This document shows, one piece after another, positions 16,496 through 23,122 of a stretch of DNA of 48,146 nucleotides. Each line of letters opens with the position of its first letter. The stretch's first letter is position 1. A model generated the notes under the pieces. It saw nothing but the letters and a program-made list of their open reading frames with translations, made no database searches and was not told where the DNA came from. The position numbers and the translations under genes were made by a program. The stretch is from Joyebacterum sp964521425 (GTDB lineage Bacteria > Joyebacterota > Joyebacteria > Joyebacterales > Joyebacteraceae): assembly GCA_964521425.1 (NCBI GenBank), contig CAZFRO010000017.1:1-48146 (forward strand), written 5' to 3'.

Positions 16496-16606
16496 TTGCC
16501 ATCCTCCGTTCTGCTTGTTTCCCCCGGCCAACGTCGACGCGTCGTCCACCGATGCGTAAGTCGAGGTGCCGACGTGTCCACGTTGGCCGATCTGCTTGAC
16601 CCTCGG

Positions 16607-16635
16607 ATTATGCGTGAGGGAAGAGCACTTGTCAA
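16607..16635 (-). promoter_or_regulatory. Strong sigma-70-like promoter for the isocitrate dehydrogenase gene
   Basis: The minus strand reads TTGACA (16635-16630, perfect), 17 bases, CATAAT (16612-16607, five of six). The leader is about 105 nt. This 327-bp divergent region also carries the citrate synthase promoter. Confidence 0.6.
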
Positions 16636-16726
16636 CCGATGCGATGAGGTCGCGGAGCCTGAGCGGCAGCACGGACCCACCCCCCGAACTCACGTGTAAA
16701 AGCGCTCGCAGAGCGGCAACTTGAGC

Positions 16727-16755
16727 TTGACTTCGGTTGCGGAACAGCCGACAAT
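16727..16755 (+). promoter_or_regulatory. Promoter for the citrate synthase gene
   Basis: TTGACT (16727-16732), 17 bases, GACAAT (16750-16755). It predicts a leader of about 60 nt to the ATG at 16823. The two divergent promoters are roughly 90 bp apart, close enough for shared control, but I see no clear operator between them. Confidence 0.45.
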
Positions 16756-16822
16756 CAATGATGCTCATGCGGTGGTGTGAACTCGGTTCGGTCACGCGGA
16801 TGCGCAGGAAAGGAGCGGCCTG

Positions 16823-18106
16823 ATGTTCGGAGTCCTCAGGGAGAAGCTGGCCCAACAGATCCCAGAGCTTCGCGAAGGAGTTCGTGCTCTAGTCAAGGAG
16901 CACGGCGATGAGGTGATCTCTCAGGTCACTGTCGCGCAGGCTTTCGGTGGTATGCGGGGCGTCAAAGCGATGATCTGTGATACCTCTCTTGTCGAGCCCG
17001 ACAAGGGGCTCATCGTAAGGGGAATACCGGTCGGCGAGCTGACCGGGAGAATGCCGGAGGAGATATTCTGGCTTCTTCTCATCGGCGAACTGCCCGACAA
17101 GACAGAACTCCACGCCTTCCAGAGCGACCTTGCCGACCTCGGCGAGGTTCCCCGGTATGTGTGGCAGGTTCTCGGCGCCATGGCCGAGGACTCGCACCCG
17201 ATGGCGATGTTCAACACCGCCATCCTCGCCATGGAACGCGAGAGTGAGTTCCGCAAGCGCTACAGGGCCGGGATGAAGAAGACCGAGTTCTGGGACGCCG
17301 CGCTCGAAGACGCCAAGAAGATCATTGCGGTTCTGCCGCGGATCGCGGCCGGCGTCTACAGGCTTCGTTTCGAGAAGGGCGATAGAATCGCGCCGGATCC
17401 GGATCTCGACTGGGGTGCGAACTACGCGCACATGCTTGGCGTCCCCGATCCGACCGGCGAGTTCAAGGAGCTCATGCGTCTCTACCTGACGCTGCACTGT
17501 GACCACGAGGGCGGAAACGTCAGCGCGAATACGTGCCACACGGTCGGGTCCGCCATATCGGATCCATACTACGCCGTGTCGGCCGGTCTGAATGGTCTGG
17601 CCGGACCGCTTCACGGCCTGGCCAACCAGGAATGTCTCAGTTTCGTCCTCGCCATCCGCAAGCACTTCGGCGGCGTTCCGACCGATGAGGAACTCACAGC
17701 GTACGCCTGGGAGCGGCTCAACAGCGGCAGGGTCATACCTGGATACGGCCACGCCGTGCTCAGGTGCCCCGATCCCCGATTCACGGCATTCCACGCATTC
17801 GGGCAGAAGCACTGTGCCGACGATGATGTCTTCAAGATCGTTGACCGGCTCTTCGCCATCATCCCAGATGTTCTCCGGGAGCATGGCAAGGCGAAGAACC
17901 CATATCCAAACGTCGATGCCGGTTCAGGCGCTCTCCTATACCACTTCGGGGTCAGGGAGTTCGACTACTACACTGTTCTCTTCGGTGTCTCCCGCGCGCT
18001 CGGGATGTTGTCACAGCTGATCCTTAACCGCGCGCTCGGCACGCCGATCACGAGACCGAAGTCGGTTCAGACTGCGTGGGTCAAGGAGACCGTGGCGAAG
18101 TCGTAG
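16823..18106 (+). CDS. gltA: Citrate synthase, eukaryotic-like type
   Basis: 427 residues; ATG after GGAAAGGAG. It makes citrate from oxaloacetate and acetyl-CoA. The catalytic triad is visible: His in GPLHGLAN (about 264), His in IPGYGHAVLR (about 309) and Asp in NVDAGSGA (about 364). The lengthy N-terminal part (MRGVKAMICDTSLVEPDKGLIVRG) and wording around the active sites resemble mitochondrial-type citrate synthases rather than the hexameric NADH-regulated bacterial type. A 2-methylcitrate activity is possible, but the isocitrate dehydrogenase, malate dehydrogenase and aconitase genes beside it point to the TCA cycle. A strong terminator follows the gene, so it is probably transcribed alone. 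Confidence 0.95.
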   Translation: MFGVLREKLAQQIPELREGVRALVKEHGDEVISQVTVAQAFGGMRGVKAMICDTSLVEPDKGLIVRGIPVGELTGRMPEEIFWLLLIGELPDKTELHAFQSDLADLGEVPRYVWQVLGAMAEDSHPMAMFNTAILAMERESEFRKRYRAGMKKTEFWDAALEDAKKIIAVLPRIAAGVYRLRFEKGDRIAPDPDLDWGANYAHMLGVPDPTGEFKELMRLYLTLHCDHEGGNVSANTCHTVGSAISDPYYAVSAGLNGLAGPLHGLANQECLSFVLAIRKHFGGVPTDEELTAYAWERLNSGRVIPGYGHAVLRCPDPRFTAFHAFGQKHCADDDVFKIVDRLFAIIPDVLREHGKAKNPYPNVDAGSGALLYHFGVREFDYYTVLFGVSRALGMLSQLILNRALGTPITRPKSVQTAWVKETVAKS

Positions 18107-18148
18107 GAAGACCAGGTTGTGCGGTCGCCCTCGCGACGGCATTGAGAA

Positions 18149-18187
18149 CGCCCGGGGCGCCATCGAGACTGCCCCGGGCGTGTCTTT
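18149..18187 (+). terminator. Rho-independent terminator after citrate synthase
   Basis: A perfect 10-bp GC-rich stem (CGCCCGGGGC, 18149-18158, with GCCCCGGGCG, 18171-18180), a 12-base loop, then TGTCTTT. It begins 43 bases after the stop codon. Confidence 0.8.
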
Positions 18188-18278
18188 CGAGTGTCCGGTG
18201 TGACGGTGAGACCCACGTCATCCTCTACGGAAGCGAGTCGTCGGGACACCGGGAACAGATCACCAGGTAGGTGTCCGC

Positions 18279-19520
18279 ATGCGTGTCGATGTCCCATATG
18301 GCAGAAGCCACGTCACCATCGAGATATCTGAGAACAACTTCGCTGGAGCTGTTTACCTCAACGAAACCGGAGTGTGCGACGAGCGCCAGGCGCTTGCCGA
18401 TGCGCTGTCGAACCCCTGCGGTCCCACGACGTTCGGTGACTTCGTCGCAGACGCCGGCGACATCGTGCTCGTCGTGAACGACCGGACGCGATCGACCCCG
18501 ACCGCCATGATACTCGAGCACATCTACCCGGACATCAAGAACGTGCCCGTGAAGTTTGTGGTGGCGACAGGCTCGCACAGGGCCCCGACACAGGAGGAAT
18601 ACTGCGAGATCTTCGGCAGTCTCTACGCCATCTGCAAGGAGAACATCCTTGCGCACGACGCACGCAGATCCGAGGACATGATCCACCTCGGGAGGACCAC
18701 CAGCGGGACCGATGTACGCGTGAACCGCCATGTGGCAGAAGCGGATAGGATCGTTGTCGTCGGCTCAGTGCAGCCGCACTACTTCGCGGGGTTTACGGGG
18801 GGGCGCAAGTCGTTCGTACCCGGCGTCGCATCCTACGATACGATAGAGCAGAATCACAGACACGCTCTGTCGCCGAAGGCTCGGGCTCTCGCTCTCGACG
18901 GCAACCCTGTGCACGAGGACATGGCGGAGGCCGCCGGATTCATCGATCGAGAGGACATCTTCTGCATACTCACGGTCCCCGACGCTGAGCGACGCGTCAG
19001 TGCTATTGCCGCGGGAGACATCGTCGAGTCGTTCAGCGTGGCCACCGATAGGGCTCGCGCTCTCTTCTCGGTTGGGATCGAGGAGAAGGCGGATATCGTG
19101 GTCGCCGTAGCGCCCTGTCCACCGATCGACAACCTCTACCAGACTCAGACCGCACTCGACAACGGGGCGCGCGCCGTCAGAGATGGGGGGATCCTGATCC
19201 TGGTCGCGGAGTGCGCGGGTGGCGTAGGCAATGCAGCGTTCATCGAGCTCGCGAGGTCGGTGTCGAGTCCGGAGCAGGCTCTCGAGCGGATCGGTCGTGG
19301 CTACAGGCTGGGACACCACAAGGTCGCGAGGATAGCGGAGATCAGCGAACGGGCCGAACTCTGGGGCGTGACTGCCCTCGACCCGGACATCCTGAGCAGC
19401 ATCTTCATGCGACCGTTCGTGTCGGTTCAGCAGGCGATCGACCAGGCTCTCGCCGTCAAGGGGCAGGCGAGAGTCCTTTTCCTCATGGCTGCCAATCTGA
19501 CCGTGCCGAGTCTCACATAG
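18279..19520 (+). CDS. LarA-family nickel-pincer 2-hydroxyacid racemase
   Basis: 413 residues; ATG after AGGTAGGTG. LarA enzymes interconvert D- and L-2-hydroxyacids using a nickel-pincer nucleotide bound to a Lys. The expected residues are present: NDRTRSTP near 67-74, His in ATGSHR (H100), 'HDARRSEDM', H167 in QPHYFAGFTGGRK, K177 as the cofactor Lys, and H193 in EQNHRH. The founding enzyme uses lactate, but homologues act on malate and other hydroxyacids. Sitting between citrate synthase and malate dehydrogenase, this one could racemise malate or lactate; the sequence alone does not decide. The cofactor-making LarB, LarC and LarE proteins are not in the window. Confidence 0.85.
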   Translation: MRVDVPYGRSHVTIEISENNFAGAVYLNETGVCDERQALADALSNPCGPTTFGDFVADAGDIVLVVNDRTRSTPTAMILEHIYPDIKNVPVKFVVATGSHRAPTQEEYCEIFGSLYAICKENILAHDARRSEDMIHLGRTTSGTDVRVNRHVAEADRIVVVGSVQPHYFAGFTGGRKSFVPGVASYDTIEQNHRHALSPKARALALDGNPVHEDMAEAAGFIDREDIFCILTVPDAERRVSAIAAGDIVESFSVATDRARALFSVGIEEKADIVVAVAPCPPIDNLYQTQTALDNGARAVRDGGILILVAECAGGVGNAAFIELARSVSSPEQALERIGRGYRLGHHKVARIAEISERAELWGVTALDPDILSSIFMRPFVSVQQAIDQALAVKGQARVLFLMAANLTVPSLT

Positions 19521-19663
19521 CCCCGACCGCCATGGATCCCGTGTGCTGAGTGCGGACGATGGTAGCACGGGGGTCAGGTTCCCGACCACGGGTGTCCTGC
19601 GTGCGCATGTCCTTCGTCCCCCTCACCCTCTCTCGCGGCGTGCATACCTACACCGAAAACCGC

Positions 19664-19693
19664 TTGCCCGTCCACACCAGTCCCTGCTACCAT
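19664..19693 (+). promoter_or_regulatory. Possible promoter for malate dehydrogenase
   Basis: TTGCCC (19664-19669), 18 bases, TACCAT (19688-19693), four of six matches in each hexamer. It lies about 75 bases before the ATG in the 248-bp gap after the LarA-type gene. No terminator is evident in that gap. Confidence 0.3.
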
Positions 19694-19768
19694 GGTTCTC
19701 CGTTGCGACTGCTTCGCTTACTAGTGGTCGCGTTCTTCTCCGGTTCAACCCTTTCTCACGGAGGTTCG

Positions 19769-20758
19769 ATGATGAAGACTCCGCTGCGCGTCGCTGTCAC
19801 CGGTCCGGCCGGAAACATCGGCTACTCTCTTCTCTTTCGCCTGGCGGCGGGCGAGGCCCTCGGTCCCGATCAGCCCGTGATCCTGCAGATGCTCGAGATC
19901 CCGTCGGCGATGAAGGCCCTCGAGGGCGTGGCGATGGAGCTGGCTGACTGCGCCTTCCCCCTCCTTCACGACATGGTACTCACGGATGACCCCAGCGTCG
20001 CCTTCGACGGCGCCAGCTGGGCGTTTCTGGTCGGAGCCAAGCCTCGCGGAAAGGGGATGGAGCGAAAGGACCTCCTTCTCGATAACGGTCCCATCTTCAC
20101 AACTCAGGGCAGGGCCATCAATGAGCGCGCAGCCTCTGACATACGGGTCCTCCTCGTCGGGAATCCTGCAAACACAAATTGCCTGATCGCATCGAGCAAC
20201 GCTCCGGACATTCCGCGTGAGCGCTTCGCGGCCATGACACGTCTTGACCACAATCGTTCGATCAACCAGATCGCGAGGAAGACCGGCGTGCCAGTCTCGG
20301 CCGTCAAGAAGGTTATAGTCTGGGGCAACCACTCAAGCACGCAGTTCCCCGACATCCGGCATGCCACGATCAACGGGAAGCCTGCGCCCGGCGTCATCGA
20401 CGATGAAGCGTGGGTGCACGAGACGTTTCTCCCACTCGTTCAGAAGCGAGGCGGGGCGATAATCGCGGCCAGGGGGCAATCGAGTGCCGCGAGCGCCGCG
20501 AGCGCCGCGATCGACTCGGTGCACACCTGGAATGCGTCCACGGAACCCGATGACTGGACGAGCATGGCGATCGCCTCGGAGCTCGGCGACTATGGCGTTC
20601 CGGACGGCATCTTCTTCTCCTATCCCATCCGATGCTCGAGCGGCAGCTGCGAGGTCGTCAGCGGACTCGACTTCGACGGTTTCGGGAGGGAGAAACTCCA
20701 GCTCACAATCGACGAACTGGTCGATGAACGCTCCATTGTGCGAGAGCTCATCGGCTAG
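19769..20758 (+). CDS. mdh: Malate dehydrogenase (NAD-dependent, cytosolic/Thermus-like type)
   Basis: 329 residues from the ATG at 19769, four bases after GGAGG; the adjacent ATG at 19772 is equally possible. The longer frame to 19550 lacks a start signal. Features: N-terminal VAVTGPAGNIGYSLLFRLA, 'LLVGNPANTNCLIA', substrate-binding 'MTRLDHNR', catalytic His in WGNHSSTQFPD, and 'SSAASAASAAIDSVHTW'. It oxidises malate to oxaloacetate, the substrate of the citrate synthase in the same cluster. Length and motifs match the 327-330-residue group that includes Thermus MDH. The aconitase large subunit follows 74 bases later on the same strand, so the two may be co-transcribed. Confidence 0.95.
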   Translation: MMKTPLRVAVTGPAGNIGYSLLFRLAAGEALGPDQPVILQMLEIPSAMKALEGVAMELADCAFPLLHDMVLTDDPSVAFDGASWAFLVGAKPRGKGMERKDLLLDNGPIFTTQGRAINERAASDIRVLLVGNPANTNCLIASSNAPDIPRERFAAMTRLDHNRSINQIARKTGVPVSAVKKVIVWGNHSSTQFPDIRHATINGKPAPGVIDDEAWVHETFLPLVQKRGGAIIAARGQSSAASAASAAIDSVHTWNASTEPDDWTSMAIASELGDYGVPDGIFFSYPIRCSSGSCEVVSGLDFDGFGREKLQLTIDELVDERSIVRELIG

Positions 20759-20832
20759 ATGTTGCCTCAGTCGCGGACGGGCGACGTGGATCCGCACTCG
20801 GGTTCTTCGCGCGATCTTACGCAGGAGGATGA

Positions 20833-22089
20833 ATGGGTAAGACGGTAGCCGAGAAGATACTCGGAGAACATGCGGGACGGGGCGTTAGCGCAGGAGAGAT
20901 CGCCATCGTCGATGTTGACGTCGCCCTCTTTCAGGATGGAACAGGTCCCCTCGCCGTGAGACAGCTTGAGAGCCTCGGGTTCGACAAGCTCGCGCACCCG
21001 GAGCGGTCGGTGCTCTTCCTGGATCATGCGGCGCCGAGTCCGAAGAAGGAGCTTTCGAACGACCACGTGACCCTCCGCCGCTTCGCCGAGAGAACGGGCG
21101 CCGTGCTCTCGGAGGTTGGCGACGGTGTATGCCACCAGGTCATCAACGAGTCTTACGTCAACCCCGGCGATGTTCTCATCGGATCCGATTCGCACACATG
21201 CACCGGCGGGGCGCTCTGTGCGTTCGCGACGGGAATGGGGTCGACCGATGTCGCCATGGGTATGGCACTCGGGAAGACGTGGATGCTGATCCCCCCCACC
21301 TTCCGCATCAACGTCACCGGCGAGTTCCCCGCGGGCGTCTATCCGAAGGACCTGATACTGCATCTCATCGGTATGATCGGCGCAGACGGCGCGACCTACA
21401 AGGCTCTCGAGTATGGGGGGCCGACGATTCAGGCGATGTCCATGTCGGAGAGATTCACTCTGTCGAACATGGCGGTTGAGGCCGGCGCCAAGGCGGGGCT
21501 CATAGCCTCTGATGAGACGACGCGCAAGTACCTCGAGGCGGACGGGCGCGGGGACAAGTTCAGGGAGATCACGCCGGATGCCGACGCGGAGTACGAGCGC
21601 GTGATTGAGATAGATGTCTCAAAGCTCGAACCTACGATCGCCTTCCCGCACGCTGTGGACAACACCCGCACAGTCGGTGAAGCGAAGGGTGTAGCGATCG
21701 ATCAGGTTGTGATCGGAACGTGCACAAACGGGCGGCTGGCCGATCTCGAGATCGCGGCATCGATTCTTGAGAATCGGCACAGGCACCCGAAGACCAGACT
21801 GGTCATCGTGCCCGCGTCGAGACAGGTGTATCTGGATGCGCTCGAGGCAGGGTATCTGGCGACCTTCGTCAAGGCAGGTGCTGCCATCATGAACCCCGGC
21901 TGCGGACCCTGTGTCGGTGTACACCAGGGCGTCCTTGCTGACGGAGAGAAGTGTCTCTCGACCCAGAATCGCAACTTCGTTGGCAGGATGGGCAATCCCA
22001 ATAGCGAGATATACCTAGCGTCTCCCGCCGTGGCAGCGGCGACCGCGATCGCGGGTGAGATAGCAGATCCTCGGGGGTTTCTGACGTAG
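20833..22089 (+). CDS. Aconitase/isopropylmalate isomerase family, large subunit (LeuC-type)
   Basis: 418 residues; ATG after AGGAGGATGA. It carries the 4Fe-4S ligands in GTCTNGR (Cys about 297) and GCGPCVG (Cys about 357 and 360), plus 'LIGSDSHTCTGGALCAFATGMGSTD' and 'RNFVGRMGNP'. The architecture is the split form used by isopropylmalate, homoaconitate and some citrate isomerases, in which the swivel domain is a separate protein (here the next gene). With citrate synthase, malate dehydrogenase and an isocitrate dehydrogenase alongside, and no leucine-pathway gene (no leuA or classical leuB) in the window, I infer that it works as the aconitase of the TCA cycle. Isopropylmalate isomerase is the main alternative. 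Confidence 0.88.
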   Translation: MGKTVAEKILGEHAGRGVSAGEIAIVDVDVALFQDGTGPLAVRQLESLGFDKLAHPERSVLFLDHAAPSPKKELSNDHVTLRRFAERTGAVLSEVGDGVCHQVINESYVNPGDVLIGSDSHTCTGGALCAFATGMGSTDVAMGMALGKTWMLIPPTFRINVTGEFPAGVYPKDLILHLIGMIGADGATYKALEYGGPTIQAMSMSERFTLSNMAVEAGAKAGLIASDETTRKYLEADGRGDKFREITPDADAEYERVIEIDVSKLEPTIAFPHAVDNTRTVGEAKGVAIDQVVIGTCTNGRLADLEIAASILENRHRHPKTRLVIVPASRQVYLDALEAGYLATFVKAGAAIMNPGCGPCVGVHQGVLADGEKCLSTQNRNFVGRMGNPNSEIYLASPAVAAATAIAGEIADPRGFLT

Positions 22090-22149
22090 CCATCCCCCGC
22101 GTGCGTACTCTGGAGCGCGCGTGAAGAGGGGCACGATGAGGAGCATACG

Positions 22150-22650
22150 ATGACACTGGACGGCAAGGCGTGGAAGTTCGGTGACGGCATCAGCACGGAT
22201 CACATAGCACCGGGAAGGTACTTCCACCTGCGGTCGGATCTCCCGGAGCTGGCAAAACACGTTCTGGAGGACGCCGATCCGGAGTTCGCCGGCAAGGTTC
22301 AGAAGGGTGATTTCGTTGTCGCGGGGAAGAATTTCGGTCTCGGTTCGAGTAGAGAGCACGCGCCGACAATCATCAAGCTGGCCGGTGTCTCCGCTGTTCT
22401 CGCGGAGACGTTTGCGAGGATCTTCTTCAGAAACGCGATCAACGTCGGTCTGCCTGTTCTGATCTGTGACACGAGTGGGATCGATGAAGGTGACGAACTC
22501 AGCGTCGATCTGGCGGCAGGCACGATCCTGAACAGCACGAAGGGCACGACGATTTCGTTTACACCTCTCCCGCCGGTCATGGTGAAGATTCTCTCCGACG
22601 GTGGGCTTGTGGAGCATGTGCGGAAGCATGGGGGGCTTGATCTGGGCTAG
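22150..22650 (+). CDS. Aconitase/isopropylmalate isomerase family, small subunit (LeuD-type)
   Basis: 166 residues; ATG at 22150 after GAGGAG. This is the swivel subunit: 'WKFGDGISTDHIAPGRYF', then 'DFVVAGKNFGLGSSREHAPTII', the universally kept substrate-carboxylate site, and 'FARIFFRNAINVGLP'. The specificity loop after the DHI motif reads GRYFHLRSD, which does not match the short loops I associate with leucine-type or homoaconitate enzymes, so substrate choice is left open. It lies 60 bases after the large subunit and is the last gene of the plus-strand run, converging on the UPF0178 gene. Confidence 0.88.
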   Translation: MTLDGKAWKFGDGISTDHIAPGRYFHLRSDLPELAKHVLEDADPEFAGKVQKGDFVVAGKNFGLGSSREHAPTIIKLAGVSAVLAETFARIFFRNAINVGLPVLICDTSGIDEGDELSVDLAAGTILNSTKGTTISFTPLPPVMVKILSDGGLVEHVRKHGGLDLG

Positions 22651-22656
22651 GTTCCC

Positions 22657-23088
22657 CTAGAACATCGCATCGAGACGTTGCAGGAACAGCGAGCGGTCAC
22701 GCTTGTCGAACGGCTTGGCCCCTCCGCTTACAATCCCGAGGTCGCGAAGCTCGGACAGGAGTTCGCGGCTCGCCATCGCTTCCCCGATCGAGTCCTTCGT
22801 GAACTCGCGGCCACGAAGCCCAAGCACGCGTGCGTCCAACTTGAGACAGCGGTCCGCAAGTGGGATGTCTCCGGTGATCACGATGTCACTCGCGCTCACG
22901 TGCTCGACGATCCAGTCGTCCGCGGCGTCGAAGTCACCCTCCACGACGACCATTTCGAACCCATCCTCCTCGGGCATACGCATCCATGCGTTCGCAACCA
23001 GTGCGACGCGTACGCCGTAGCGAAGCGCCACGCGATAGACCTCCTGCTTCACAGGACACCCATCGCCATCGATGAAGATCATGGGCAC
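22657..23088 (-). CDS. UPF0178/YaiI-like (DUF188) protein
   Basis: 143 residues from GTG at 23088, ten bases after GGGAG; an ATG two codons in is the alternative. The whole length matches UPF0178: 'IFIDGDGCPVKQEVY' at the N-terminus, 'VVVEGDFDAADDWIVEHVSASDIVITGDIPLA' in the middle, and 'DKRDRSLFLQRLDAMF' at the end. The acidic residues and fold suggest a PIN-like nuclease domain, but the biological role is not established. It follows the metalloprotease gene by 34 bases, which is probably incidental. Confidence 0.88.
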   Translation of the reverse strand: MPMIFIDGDGCPVKQEVYRVALRYGVRVALVANAWMRMPEEDGFEMVVVEGDFDAADDWIVEHVSASDIVITGDIPLADRCLKLDARVLGLRGREFTKDSIGEAMASRELLSELRDLGIVSGGAKPFDKRDRSLFLQRLDAMF

Positions 23089-23122
23089 TGCGGCATCACT
23101 CCCATTTGAGGAGCGGACTTCT

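Noticed and set aside
15482..16699. Long plus-strand open frame (about 405 codons) opposite the isocitrate dehydrogenase gene
   Set aside because: It is an antisense shadow of a strongly recognised gene in GC-rich DNA, with no family features or ribosome-binding site. The same applies to the long frames at 16889-17884, 34879-36003, 42309-43394 and 43521-44657.
20488..20514. Nine-base GCCGCGAGC repeat in malate dehydrogenase
   Set aside because: It encodes SAASAASAA at a place where this MDH group normally has Ala/Ser-rich sequence, so it is ordinary codon repetition.
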